Positions 1-8,028 are shown, counted from the first letter of the stretch. The stretch is DNA of 64,000 bases from Cytobacillus solani (GCF_001420595.1 NZ_LJIX01000006.1:1057361-1121360); one strand, 5' to 3'. The notes: generated by a model from the sequence alone, not told the origin. Numbers and translations are program-made.

Positions 1-1
1 G

Positions 2-184
2 GTATGTATGAAATTGAGCGATTTTGAAATCCATCCATTGTCTGAGGAAATAGTTTTAACAACATATAGAATCTATAACGAGTTAAATAAACAACATTCA
101 TTACGGAGTTCGATATGGAAATTAATAGATGGAACGTGGAAGATGCATTTTCATCAAGGTACACTAACAACTCCTTCTCATTAA
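2..184 (+). CDS. C-terminal end of a DUF4440/NTF2-like protein (5' truncated by window edge)
   Basis: An open frame runs from the window edge to TAA at 182-184. The readable tail contains IVLTTYRIYNE and ends in W-K-M-H-F-H-Q-G-T. The late W..HFHQGT pattern is typical of the last beta strands of small DUF4440 (SnoaL/NTF2-fold) proteins of Bacillus. Function cannot be given; members of this family are small cytosolic proteins of unknown role. An intrinsic terminator follows directly, which supports a real gene end. The family call rests on a short segment and is moderate. Confidence 0.5.
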   Translation, partial: VCMKLSDFEIHPLSEEIVLTTYRIYNELNKQHSLRSSIWKLIDGTWKMHFHQGTLTTPSH

Positions 185-202
185 TGCTTATAACACAGAC
201 AG

Positions 203-238
203 AAGCGATTCTTCATTATGAAGGCTCGCTTTTCTTTT
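203..238 (+). terminator. Intrinsic terminator of the DUF4440-like gene
   Basis: AGCGA (204-208) pairs with TCGCT (226-230), with an inner TTCAT/ATGAA arm, followed by TTTTCTTTT. It lies just after the stop at 184. Confidence 0.6.
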
Positions 239-295
239 GCTGCTAACGGCGCAGGATAGTTGAATAAAGGTGATATGGTTACTAATTAATATACT

Positions 296-985
296 TTACA
301 ACTCTATTAAATACTTCTTAATATCTGAAACGTTACTAATATCACGCAGGTTTTGTCCTGCAATATTATAAAAACCAGACTCATTATTTGCAGCTGCTTC
401 TGGGCTGTCGAAGGCTACCATAAGACCAACTGTGTTCGATTTCTCTTTCAAAAATTGCACTAGAGTGAAAATTTGTTGTTCTACTTCTTCTTTATTAACA
501 TCAGTATAAGCTACTTTTGCTCTTATAATAATTTGGAGTGCATCACCATTTGAAATATCCTTATAGGTTGGAATACTTCCTTCCTTAACTTCGTCACTCC
601 CAATACCCCAAACAGTACTTGCCTCCACCTGGTCATAATCAGAGAATATCTCTTTTGCTTTAGGAATTAACTCTTTTTCCATTTCATATAGCCATATTTC
701 TTCGGGATAGTAGTCACTAAAATTACCCGTTTGGTACTTTTCTGCTGTGAACTGAATATTTTTGTGTTTCTCTGGTTGATACACGCCTCCATATGTACCA
801 AACTTCCAATAATAAGATGACTTTACTAATGTAAATTTTTCATCATATTTTTCTTCTAATTTATTTGTAAGCTCTCGTGAAACAATATATTTTTTTATGG
901 GATTGCCAAAAAAGCTTATAAATAGGAAGATGCAAATTGCTATGGTTGCAACTAGGAATGATCCCCATACTATTTTCTTTTTCAT
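296..985 (-). CDS. Membrane-anchored YfjL-like protein of unknown function
   Basis: 229 aa. Residues 5-27 form one hydrophobic segment, followed by FGNPIKKYIVSRELTNKLEEKY. The GNPI..K......YLE.KY pattern just after an N-terminal anchor is what I recall of the YfjL-like family of Bacillus. The remaining domain, with no recognisable catalytic motif, should lie outside the membrane. A ribosome binding site (AAGAGG) precedes the ATG. The gene is monocistronic; nothing nearby suggests a pathway. Family call is moderate, function unknown. Confidence 0.7.
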   Translation of the reverse strand: MKKKIVWGSFLVATIAICIFLFISFFGNPIKKYIVSRELTNKLEEKYDEKFTLVKSSYYWKFGTYGGVYQPEKHKNIQFTAEKYQTGNFSDYYPEEIWLYEMEKELIPKAKEIFSDYDQVEASTVWGIGSDEVKEGSIPTYKDISNGDALQIIIRAKVAYTDVNKEEVEQQIFTLVQFLKEKSNTVGLMVAFDSPEAAANNESGFYNIAGQNLRDISNVSDIKKYLIEL

Positions 986-1128
986 TTTAGTGCCTCTTTT
1001 CCATTTGTGTAATTTTACACTTTTAGATTAAATTTATCTCAAATGTTCATTTTAGTCTATACTGTTAGCAAATTGTTCACCAAATTAAGTTTTCGCTATG
1101 GAACAAACAGGTGCTAGAGTTAAAGATC

Positions 1129-1155
1129 AAGGCTGCTAATGAGCAGTCTTTTTTG
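1129..1155 (+). terminator. Intrinsic terminator-like hairpin
   Basis: GGCTGCT-AA-TGAGCAGTC hairpin followed by TTTTTTG. It sits in the 300-base gap between the YfjL-like start and the first IS110 element. No intact upstream gene on this strand remains, so it is probably a leftover of a gene removed by the insertion. Confidence 0.5.
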
Positions 1156-1289
1156 TTATGGCACTAAACTAGCTAATAGTTTGTCAATATTTTTCAATAA
1201 AAACTTAAAATATCTCATGCTATACTAAAAATGTGCACGCCAAATAACCTTCCTTTAGTCTATTTTTGGAAGGTTTTGTTCTATTTGGT

Positions 1290-2537
1290 TTAATTTAGGT
1301 TATAATCTATATCTTGGAAAGTCGTTTTGCTTTTTAAAAGGGCAAATATCCAGTGTAAGAGCTTATTTACACAAGCGATAACAGCTACTTTAAAAGGTTT
1401 TCCTTCTTCACGTTTTTTATCATAGAACTCTCGTAATTTCTTATTTCGAGGAATAATTTCATCGCTTGTTTTGCTCTTACGACAGTCACGAATCGCACAA
1501 CGAACAGCCATATATAAGGCGTGACGAAGCCTACTGGAGCCTCTTTTCGTAATTCGGTTTTTGGTGGCTGTGAACTTACCAGATTCGAATACACTAGGAT
1601 CAACTCCAGCGAAAGCTACGAGTTTTTTAGGATCAGTAAAACGATCTATCTCCCCAATTTCTGAAAAGATCGTTGCAGCGATCTTTTCACCGATACCTGG
1701 GATAGATTTGATAATATTATATTCTTCAACTTCTTTAGCGAGGGCATCTATCTCTGACTCTAACTTGGATAGGTGCTCTTTGTATTGAAGAATGATGTTA
1801 ATATACATACCTAGACTCAAAATATGACTTTGATACAAAGTCTTTTCAAACGGATTTCGGTCTGCGGCAGCTTTGAGTTGAATAGCTTTTTCATTTGCCC
1901 ATCTGTATGAACGGCTTTTACATAATTGAGCGATTTTGTCAGCTAAGGTTTCAACACTTGCCTCTAATATATCTTCAGATGAGGGAAACTCTGAAAGAGT
2001 TAACAGTGATACTACTGAATATAAGTCGCCAAAAACCCCTCTATATTCAGGAAAGACCTGGTCCAGAATGGCTTGAAATTGTAGCTTTGTTTGGATTAAT
2101 ACCCCAGTTATATTCTCGTGCTGTCTGGTAAGATTTCGAAGGTTTAAAAGTTGAACTCCTCGCTTTTTATAAGGCTCTAAGTCCTCTTTATAAAACAGCT
2201 CGCAGAGATGGTAAGCATCAGCTGCATCTGTTTTTACTTTCCTGAGACTTGAACTTTTAGCCTTATAAGAAATCAATGGATTAACGATTATCAATAAATA
2301 TCCACGGTCCTCCAAGTATTGAACAACTGAGGAATGATAGTGTCCTGTTGATTCTAAGATTATCGGTGGTTTCTGTCCTGTTGCTCTCTTAACTTCCTCC
2401 AAAAATTCTACAAGTAAACCAAGACCTTCAAGAGTATGAGAAACTTTAAAACTTTTTCGAAATGGTTTTCCTTTTCCCAAAAATGCTTGAACCTGACTTT
2501 CTCCCTTTAATACATCCAGACCAACGACTGGATTCAT
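1290..2537 (-). CDS. IS110-family transposase (DEDD recombinase), copy A
   Basis: 415 aa from MNPVVGLDV; this ATG has AGGAGG 7-8 bases upstream, so the longer open frame to 2633 was not used. The N-terminal half is a RuvC-like DEDD transposase domain beginning with the GLD aspartate. The C-terminal half is a Transposase_20 domain with a helix-hairpin-helix (SIPGIGEKIAATIFSEIG) and the conserved serine region TKRGSSRLRHALY. IS110 transposases recombine donor and target DNA under guidance of an element-encoded RNA. The gene looks intact and is closely related to copy B at 4994-6232, yet diverged enough to be a separate lineage rather than a recent duplicate. Confidence 0.93.
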   Translation of the reverse strand: MNPVVGLDVLKGESQVQAFLGKGKPFRKSFKVSHTLEGLGLLVEFLEEVKRATGQKPPIILESTGHYHSSVVQYLEDRGYLLIIVNPLISYKAKSSSLRKVKTDAADAYHLCELFYKEDLEPYKKRGVQLLNLRNLTRQHENITGVLIQTKLQFQAILDQVFPEYRGVFGDLYSVVSLLTLSEFPSSEDILEASVETLADKIAQLCKSRSYRWANEKAIQLKAAADRNPFEKTLYQSHILSLGMYINIILQYKEHLSKLESEIDALAKEVEEYNIIKSIPGIGEKIAATIFSEIGEIDRFTDPKKLVAFAGVDPSVFESGKFTATKNRITKRGSSRLRHALYMAVRCAIRDCRKSKTSDEIIPRNKKLREFYDKKREEGKPFKVAVIACVNKLLHWIFALLKSKTTFQDIDYNLN

Positions 2538-2760
2538 TTTCAAATCTCCTCCTAAACTAGTAAGTTGCCAGTAACCCCTAATTCCTCCATGCAGTATCAC
2601 AGCTTCGCTTGTTATACGAGATCTAAGTCCCAACCAGCCTCAATCATGTTTCTACAAGTAGGGGGCGAACCGTTTAGTTGACGGGGTCGAAGCCCCACGA
2701 GCAGTTACGTTCTACCCTGGCTACTGATATAATAAGACCAATATAAATAAGGTCAACCAG
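2538..2760 (-). ncRNA. Candidate IS110 bridge RNA region, copy A
   Basis: Noncoding leader upstream of the transposase. Aligned with the matching leader of copy B, it has conserved blocks (for example ACAAGTAGGGGG and GTCCCAACCAG on the + strand) alternating with divergent stretches at about 2612-2630 and 2670-2706. This is the pattern expected of a bridge RNA, with fixed scaffold and variable target- and donor-binding loops. For the IS110 group the RNA is known to come from this side of the element. Exact ends and folding are not determined. Confidence 0.4.
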
Positions 2761-2868
2761 AAAAATTTAGCATTCTGGCTAACCTTATAATACGAAAGGG
2801 CAGGTTACTTAAAGAATTAGATTGGATGTTTGTGGTAATGTATTAATTGGAATGAGGGGAGAATTGAA

Positions 2869-3000
2869 ATGGCACTTATTATCACAATTGGTGTTATTGC
2901 CTTAGTTATTACATGCTTATCAATTGAAGTGAATCTAAGAATAACAAGGGAGCAAAATAAAAAAATAATTGAATTACTAAAACAGTTGAACGAAAAATAA
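2869..3000 (+). CDS. Small single-span membrane protein, 43 aa
   Basis: ATG at 2869 is preceded by GAGGGGAGA. Residues 2-19 are hydrophobic (LIITIGVIALVITCL), followed by a charged amphipathic tail rich in K, E, N and Q (NLRITREQNKKIIELLKQLNEK), which could be a short coiled coil. A terminator follows about 75 bases downstream. It is a plausible small membrane protein of unknown role, supported by start signal, composition and terminator. Confidence 0.55.
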   Translation: MALIITIGVIALVITCLSIEVNLRITREQNKKIIELLKQLNEK

Positions 3001-3075
3001 AGATTTCCTCTTCAACTAAACCAGCTAATAGATGCTCATTTGTTATTCAGTTAAAGGACCAGATTGTGGAGGATA

Positions 3076-3120
3076 AAAAGTCTAATTCCTTGATAAAAGA
3101 AAGAGGAATTAGGCTTTTTA
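3076..3120 (+). terminator. Intrinsic terminator of the 43-aa membrane protein gene
   Basis: AGTCTAATTCCT pairs with AGGAATTAGGCT across a short A-rich loop, followed by TTTTTA. Confidence 0.75.
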
Positions 3121-3281
3121 TTTACGTTACTCATAAAAAGCAATTTCACTTCAAATAATTTCTACACAACAAATAAAAAGACAGAATCCGCTTTATTGAT
3201 TAAAATGGAAGTTCCTACACAACCATCCACTAAAGGAGCATATACCTAAGGACTTACAAAAAAATGCAGGCTAGTTTAAAA

Positions 3282-3312
3282 ACAGATGATAGGGCTCTCT
3301 CATCTGTTATCG
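3282..3312 (+). terminator. Terminator-like hairpin
   Basis: ACAGATGA (3282-3289) pairs with TCATCTGT (3300-3307), followed by TATCGTTTT. It lies in the gap before the secreted hydrolase gene, just upstream of the gene-tail remnant at 3323-3393. Confidence 0.4.
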
Positions 3313-3322
3313 TTTTAGGAAA

Positions 3323-3393
3323 AGTACCATCTATTTCCGTTGATTATCGGATTGGGAACGCTGTTCTTACTCATTGTTCAGGTGTTAATCGTA
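3323..3393 (+). pseudogene. Remnant of a second copy of the hydrolase 3' end
   Basis: Bases 3342-3378 nearly repeat 4426-4462, which encode the C-terminal membrane segment of the hydrolase at 3437-4492: 16 identical bases, three changes, then 18 or more identical bases. Weaker similarity extends on both sides. This copy has no open frame. It suggests that a tandem hydrolase gene once stood here, or that recombination between the repeats has occurred. Confidence 0.6.
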
Positions 3394-3436
3394 ATAATTA
3401 TATGCAACAAGAAATAAATATTTGGAGGTATTCTCA

Positions 3437-4492
3437 TTGAAAAAAACATCTATATGTATTCTTATGGTGCTTTGTGCGGGAATATTGTTTTTGCCGCCTC
3501 TTGCACACGCCGAAGTTGAAAATGGAACAAGCATCATCGTAGCGACCGGGAAGGATGTTCCCACAGACGACCATTTGCCGGAGGGATACCGTTTCCCAGA
3601 AAAATACCGTGATAAAGCCGTCCAATTCCGTACTGAGGATGGGGTTTTGCTGTCCGGTTATGTGTTGGGCGAGGGCAACCAAGGGATCACGCTTGGCCAC
3701 GCAAATGGTTGGATGGTTTCGAGCTGGCTTCCCTTTGGCGAACGGCTTGTGGATGAGGGATATATGGTAATAATTTGGGAATTCAGAAATATTCTCCCGT
3801 CTGGGTCGTCCCCTCAATCGGAAAGCCAGCGCTGGGATTTGGATGTGCTTGCAGCAGCGCATGTATTAAGGGAGCGAGGCGCCACTGAAATATTGGGCAT
3901 GGGGGCGTCTGACGGCGGTAACGCCACGGCTGTCGCCGCACCTCATATTCCCGACTTGGTAGGGTTGGCGTTATTATCTTCTCCGAAAAATTCAAGGGGA
4001 AACGCATTGGAAGCCGTTGCAAAGATAGACGTTCCTGCTTTTTTCGCTGTATCGAGCGATGACCCCGTCGGAAATTTCTATGACGAAGTAAAGCCCCTTT
4101 ATGACGCCAGCGCTTCGGAGCAAAAGGAGTTTCACCTCTTAACCAGCTACGAACATGGAACGGATTTACTTTCGGATGTGGATCGCTATTCCGCCAAGGT
4201 TGGGTCTACAGAGGAACAAAAACAGGAGCGCAGGCAGTTGGCCGACGATTTGATGCGTTTTGTAAATGAAACCTTTGACAAAAAGGCAGGCGAAACTGAA
4301 ACGCTGACATCCACGCCTAAACCTGACGAAGGCAAAACAGATGCGCAGACATCCACGCCTAAAACCGAAGGAATAATCAACCGTACTGAAAACACTAACG
4401 ACAGTACCATGATGTATCCACTTATGATTATCGGATTGGGAGTGCTGTTCTTACTCATTGTTTTCGTAGGTATTAAATACAAAAAGAAATAA
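3437..4492 (+). CDS. Secreted, C-terminally membrane-anchored alpha/beta hydrolase
   Basis: 351 aa. The start is TTG at 3437, 7 bases after GGAGGT; the upstream in-frame TTG at 3422 overlaps that ribosome binding site. A signal peptide ends near LPPLAHA. The hydrolase domain shows GHANGW (oxyanion region), G-M-G-A-S-D-G-G as nucleophile elbow and a late VSSDDP. A Thr/Pro-rich linker with two TSTPK repeats leads to a final transmembrane helix and a KYKKK tail. Topology predicts an extracellular enzyme held at the membrane; substrate unknown. Its base composition is clearly GC-richer than its neighbours, and a remnant of its own 3' end lies upstream, both signs of transfer or rearrangement. Confidence 0.75.
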   Translation: MKKTSICILMVLCAGILFLPPLAHAEVENGTSIIVATGKDVPTDDHLPEGYRFPEKYRDKAVQFRTEDGVLLSGYVLGEGNQGITLGHANGWMVSSWLPFGERLVDEGYMVIIWEFRNILPSGSSPQSESQRWDLDVLAAAHVLRERGATEILGMGASDGGNATAVAAPHIPDLVGLALLSSPKNSRGNALEAVAKIDVPAFFAVSSDDPVGNFYDEVKPLYDASASEQKEFHLLTSYEHGTDLLSDVDRYSAKVGSTEEQKQERRQLADDLMRFVNETFDKKAGETETLTSTPKPDEGKTDAQTSTPKTEGIINRTENTNDSTMMYPLMIIGLGVLFLLIVFVGIKYKKK

Positions 4493-4565
4493 AAAATAGT
4501 CTGAAGATAGTCAAGTAAAGATATAACAAGCAACAAATACAAGGAGTAATAAATCAGAATATTCC

Positions 4566-4735
4566 CTAAGTGATTGCATGATTTTTTGAGCGTGTGATAT
4601 AAAGACACTTATAAGGAGTAGTTGAATACCTCTTATAAGCTTTTTGAATAGTCGTATTATCGTTGTTGCCTTCTCCTTGTCCTTGCTCACTTGAAGAAGG
4701 TTTTTTCTTTTGTTGTTCTATTTGCTTTACTATAT
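4566..4735 (-). pseudogene. Gene remnant, Gln/Ser-rich segment, unrecognised
   Basis: On the minus strand an open stretch reads KQIEQQKKKPSSSEQ, then GQGEGNNDNTTIQKAYK, ending at a stop at 4566-4568. It has protein-like low-complexity linker composition but no start, ribosome binding site or recognisable domain, and it abuts the hairpin at 4740-4767. Probably a truncated gene tail. The rest of the gap from 4493 to 4858 holds nothing else I can recognise. Confidence 0.25.
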
Positions 4736-4739
4736 TTTT

Positions 4740-4767
4740 AACCCCGTCCTAAATTTAGAACGGGGTT
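4740..4767. terminator. Strong hairpin, terminator-like
   Basis: AACCCCGT (4740-4747) pairs perfectly with ACGGGGTT (4760-4767). A T/A-rich run lies on either side, so direction is unclear. Confidence 0.5.
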
Positions 4768-4993
4768 ATTGTACAAAGATAATAAAGTTGTTTAATTTAC
4801 AATAAAGTCTTTTAATAAATAATAAAGTAGTTAAAAGATGTAAGTCACTCTATTCCACAAAACCAGCTAATAGTTTGTCAAGATTTTTCAATAAAAAATA
4901 TAAAACGGACATGATATACTAAAAAAGGGTACACCAAATAAGCCTTCCTATATATAATTGGAAGGTTTTGTTTTATATACTTAGATTTGATTT

Positions 4994-6232
4994 TTAAGCC
5001 GCATTTTGGAAGGTCATTTTCCTTTTTAATAGTGCATAAATCCAATGTAAAAGCTTATTTGCACAGGCAATTATGGCTACTCTAAATGGTTTTCCTTCTT
5101 CTCGTTTTTTATCGTAGAATTCTCTTAATCGCTTATTTCTAGGGATAATCTCATTACTTGTTTTTTGCTTACGTGCATCTCTTATACCGCATTGTACAGC
5201 CATAAACAACGCTTGCCTTGGTCTGCTAGAACCTCTTTTGGTTATGCGATTTATGGAAGCAGTAAACCTACCAGAAGAGTAAACGCTAGGATCTATCCCG
5301 GCGAAAGCCACTAGCTTTTTAGGGTGGTTAAACCGCTCTACCTCTCCAATTTCAGAGATGATTGTTGCCGCAATCTTTTCTCCAATACCAGGGATAGACT
5401 GGATAATCTCATATTCTTCAATTTCTTTCGCGAGGGCATCTATTTCTGCTGCTAACTTTGATAGATGCTCTTGATATTGAAGAACAATGTTGATAAACAT
5501 TTTTAGGTTAAAGATATGGCTCTGGTACAAGTTGTTTTGAAACGGATTACGTAATGCAGCTTCTCTCAATTTATGAGCTTTTTCCTTTGCCCATTTTTCT
5601 GAACGAGTTGTACATAATTCTGCGATTTTATCAGTAAGATCACATTCACCGACACTTAGAACATCTTCTGAAGTCGGAAAGAGTGATAGAATCTGTAGCG
5701 AGATTTTTGAATATAGATTCCCAAAGACACCTCTATATTCAGGAAATATCTGATCTAAAATCGATTGTAGCTGTAATTTCGTTTGTGCAGCTGTGCTTGA
5801 TATCGTTTCTTGTTGTCTCGTGAGATTACGAAGATTTAAGAGTTGAATTCCTCTTTTTTTGTATGGTTCTAACTCTTCCTTATAATACAATTCACATAGA
5901 TGATAGGCATCGATGGCATCTGTCTTTACCTTTCGTAAATTTGTACTTCTGGCTCGATGAGAGACAAGTGGGTTAACAATAATATAGACATACTGTTGTT
6001 CCTCCAAAAATTGAATGACAGGGATATGGTACTGGCCTGTAGATTCTAAAATAACCGAAGGTTGCTTTCCATCAGCCAGTCTCTCAATCTCTTTTAGAAA
6101 TTCTAATAAACCTCCTAAACCATCTAGAGTATGTTTAATACTAAAGCTCTTACGATAGGGCTGACTTTTATCCAAAAAGGCTTGAACCTGACTTTCTCCT
6201 TTAAAAATATCCAGACCAACGACTGGATTCAT
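4994..6232 (-). CDS. IS110-family transposase (DEDD recombinase), copy B
   Basis: 412 aa, starting MNPVVGLDIFKGE behind GAGGAGG. N-terminal DEDD domain; C-terminal Transposase_20 domain with SIPGIGEKIAATIISEIG and TKRGSSRPRQALF. It is colinear with copy A over its full length with many substitutions. No frameshift or stop is present, so it is probably functional. The leader at 6233-6450 is the candidate guide RNA. Confidence 0.93.
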   Translation of the reverse strand: MNPVVGLDIFKGESQVQAFLDKSQPYRKSFSIKHTLDGLGGLLEFLKEIERLADGKQPSVILESTGQYHIPVIQFLEEQQYVYIIVNPLVSHRARSTNLRKVKTDAIDAYHLCELYYKEELEPYKKRGIQLLNLRNLTRQQETISSTAAQTKLQLQSILDQIFPEYRGVFGNLYSKISLQILSLFPTSEDVLSVGECDLTDKIAELCTTRSEKWAKEKAHKLREAALRNPFQNNLYQSHIFNLKMFINIVLQYQEHLSKLAAEIDALAKEIEEYEIIQSIPGIGEKIAATIISEIGEVERFNHPKKLVAFAGIDPSVYSSGRFTASINRITKRGSSRPRQALFMAVQCGIRDARKQKTSNEIIPRNKRLREFYDKKREEGKPFRVAIIACANKLLHWIYALLKRKMTFQNAA

Positions 6233-6450
6233 ATTGAAATCTCCTCCTCTAAGAAAATACTAAATTCGTCGGTAACCCCTAAAGCTGCTTGTAATATCAT
6301 AGGTTCGCTTGTTAAACGGGATCCTTGTCCCAACCAGCTTGAAACATGTTTATACAAGTAGGGGGTGAACAGTTTTCCGGACGGGATCAAGTCCCACGGG
6401 CCAGACGTTCTACCCCGACTACCGTTATAATAAGACCTAAAAGAAAAAGG
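6233..6450 (-). ncRNA. Candidate IS110 bridge RNA region, copy B
   Basis: Matches the leader of copy A in conserved blocks but differs at about 6312-6330 and 6370-6405, the positions corresponding to the variable stretches of copy A. If these are the specificity loops, the two elements should target different sites. The call rests on position and comparison only; no folding was computed. Confidence 0.4.
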
Positions 6451-6669
6451 TCAACCAGAAAAATCTGGCTAACCTTATATTACGATCGGGCCATATTGTT
6501 GAATAACACCTAGATATATAGCTTAAAGTTCAAAAGAGATTATGCAGTTTTGTACTTATCAAAATACTGACTTACTGGTTTACAAAGAGGAGTCTACACG
6601 ACATTAGACCATCTAAAAAATTCTAAAACACGTAAATAAATTAAAAGATTGGTGCTTAAATAGTTTCCC

Positions 6670-6705
6670 AAAACCTCTTACAACAATAGTAAGAGGTTTT
6701 GATTT
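6670..6705 (+). terminator. Intrinsic terminator hairpin without an intact gene
   Basis: AAAACCTCTTA pairs with TAAGAGGTTTT, followed by GATTTTCTT. It stands in the 560-base region between IS110 copy B and the YkgJ-type gene. That region otherwise holds only the fragment at 6829-6954. Confidence 0.5.
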
Positions 6706-6828
6706 TCTTACCTTTTTTATTTCTCTGTCAGTGTCCAATCTTAAATCATCTATAAAATAGATACACCTTATCTATCTAAAGGTAGGGATTTTATCGTAGG
6801 TTCCATCACCTTTTATGATGATTTACCT

Positions 6829-6954
6829 TCAACTTAAATATTCCGATTTTAACATCCTTTGAAGTTCATCCAATACTTTTTCATTGATTACCGAGGTAAC
6901 ATTTTCTCGATCATTTGAAAACCATTGCGGGTAAATCTCTTTTCGTTTGCCATC
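6829..6954 (-). pseudogene. C-terminal gene fragment, unrecognised
   Basis: A 41-codon open stretch on the minus strand reads DGKRKEIYPQWFSNDRENV, then VLDELQRMLKSEYLS, before TGA. It looks like a real protein tail (charged amphipathic helices) but begins right after an in-frame stop and lacks a start. Probably the end of a gene otherwise lost. Confidence 0.3.
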
Positions 6955-7048
6955 TTAACAACAATAGACAATTATCAATCTATTGAGGTTTCTTCCTTCC
7001 GATACTATTTATTATCCTCACACCTATTGGTTCTTCTATTTTTTCAGA

Positions 7049-7402
7049 TCAAGTGAAATCCTTCCAGGTGAAATCGACGCTTAACAAACCGATAGGAGGT
7101 TCATTAGCATAATACTTTTTTGCGGAAACAGTATTTGGACTTTTAAAACAAACTAAATTCTGATAATGACCAAATGCTTTGCAGATGGAGGGGCGTGCCG
7201 AATGAATCCCGCATCGATCATTCTTTTCATCAAAAAAAATGCATGTCCCTATATAACGTTGCTGGTTTTTTAATTCCATACGTTTTTTAACAGGCATCTT
7301 TCGAATTGCTTTTTGAATTTTCATTCGTTCATTTTCAGTAATAGGGACAGGACCACAACACATTCCTTTACAGCCTTTACAAGGCAAAATTTCCATATTC
7401 AT
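7049..7402 (-). CDS. YkgJ-family cysteine-cluster protein
   Basis: 117 aa. N-terminal C-K-G-C-K-G-M-C-C cluster, a second C near residue 53 (GTCIFFDEKNDRCGIH) and RPSICKAFG: the CxxCxxxCC...C...C pattern of the YkgJ/UPF0153 family (PF03692), thought to bind zinc or an iron-sulfur centre. Role unknown. GAGGAG lies ahead of two alternative starts (ATGAATATG); the first is used here. A terminator-like structure stands in its leader at 7436-7500. Family call firm, function open. Confidence 0.85.
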   Translation of the reverse strand: MNMEILPCKGCKGMCCGPVPITENERMKIQKAIRKMPVKKRMELKNQQRYIGTCIFFDEKNDRCGIHSARPSICKAFGHYQNLVCFKSPNTVSAKKYYANEPPIGLLSVDFTWKDFT

Positions 7403-7435
7403 TATCTCCTCTAACTGTTATTAAACATGCAGACA

Positions 7436-7500
7436 CAACAAAAAAGCCTTTAGAACGGCTGAAAGAATGACGCTTTCAGCGAAGATCTAAAGACTTTGGT
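7436..7500 (-). terminator. Two-tier terminator/attenuator in the leader of the YkgJ-family gene
   Basis: On the minus strand AGTCTTTAGA pairs with TCTAAAGGCT, enclosing GCTGAAAG/CTTTCAGC, followed by TTTTTTG. It lies only about 35 bases upstream of the gene start and well downstream of the separate terminator at 7662-7697. It may therefore be a conditional attenuator rather than the end of another transcript. Confidence 0.5.
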
Positions 7501-7610
7501 TTGTGTATGTTTTAAGGATATAAAATCAGAAATATATCTCAACAAACATATTATACCAATTTCCTTGAAGTATAACAAATTTACCAAAACACAAAAAGGT
7601 ATTAAAAAAT

Positions 7611-7640
7611 GATCAACCAGAAATATCTGGCTGATCTTAT
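7611..7640. repeat. Solo copy of the hairpin found at the IS110 upstream ends
   Basis: GATCAACCAGAAATATCTGG followed by CTGATCTTAT. It matches the hairpins at the upstream ends of IS110 copies A (near 2754-2792) and B (near 6448-6480). It is either a relic of a third IS110 end or a REP-like element that IS110 inserts beside. Confidence 0.5.
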
Positions 7641-7661
7641 GTTACGAACGGGTGCTTTAGT

Positions 7662-7697
7662 GAAAAAAAAAAGACTGTCTTTTGACGGTCCTTTTTG
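7662..7697 (-). terminator. Intrinsic terminator of the glycine-zipper gene
   Basis: AAAAAGGACCGTC pairs with GACAGTCTTTTT on the minus strand, followed by a long T run, 40 bases after the stop at 7735. Confidence 0.75.
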
Positions 7698-7734
7698 GTG
7701 AGATTAACACAAATACATTTTTGTAAAGTGCCTG

Positions 7735-8028
7735 CTACTTATTTATAGAGTTATTATTGCTCTCATCACGGTTTTTGGAAGCTGTTTTGTCATCGACTTC
7801 AGCCCCCTCTACGATCTGGTTACCAATAGCACCGCCTGAAACACCGCCTATTACAGTGCCAATTAGTCCAAATGGAGCACCTATCATAGCACCCGTAACG
7901 GCTCCATTAAAAGTTCCTGCTGCTTCACCAAAGTCACTTGCATCTTGATTAGCATTACTACCAGCTTGATTGTTGCCACTTTCTTCTACATTTCCACCAA
8001 AGTTATTGCGTTCGTTATTCTGATTCAT
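7735..8028 (-). CDS. Glycine-zipper protein with Asn-rich ends
   Basis: 97 aa. Asn/Gln/Glu-rich N-terminus; a central segment of about 45 residues with spaced glycines (FNGAVTGAMIGAPFGLIGTV, then IGGVSGGAIGNQI) typical of glycine-zipper membrane-associated proteins; and a polar tail. AAGGAAGTG precedes the ATG. Its composition recalls small spore or stress proteins of Bacillus, but no specific family was identified. Monocistronic with its own terminator. Confidence 0.6.
   Translation of the reverse strand: MNQNNERNNFGGNVEESGNNQAGSNANQDASDFGEAAGTFNGAVTGAMIGAPFGLIGTVIGGVSGGAIGNQIVEGAEVDDKTASKNRDESNNNSINK

Larger units (their letters stand above)
1165..2802 (-). mobile_element. IS110-family insertion sequence, copy A
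   Basis: The limits are set by homology to copy B (about 4859-6492): similarity begins near AGCTAATAGTTTGTCAA on the low side and ends after the hairpin at about 2755-2795 on the high side. The element consists of one transposase gene with a 230-260 base noncoding leader upstream of it and about 120 bases downstream, the layout of the IS110 group. No clear terminal inverted repeats or target duplication are visible, as expected for the family. Ends are uncertain by about 20 bases. Confidence 0.75.
4859..6492 (-). mobile_element. IS110-family insertion sequence, copy B
   Basis: Limits are set by homology to copy A. It has the same layout: a leader of about 260 bases upstream of the transposase and about 130 bases downstream. 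Both copies lie in the same orientation about 2.1 kb apart with the hydrolase gene between them, so together they could act as recombination substrates. Ends are uncertain by about 20 bases. Confidence 0.75.

Noticed and set aside
2538-2633. N-terminal extension of the IS110 copy A transposase
   Set aside because: The MNPVVG start has a strong ribosome binding site and matches copy B; the extension covers the candidate RNA leader.
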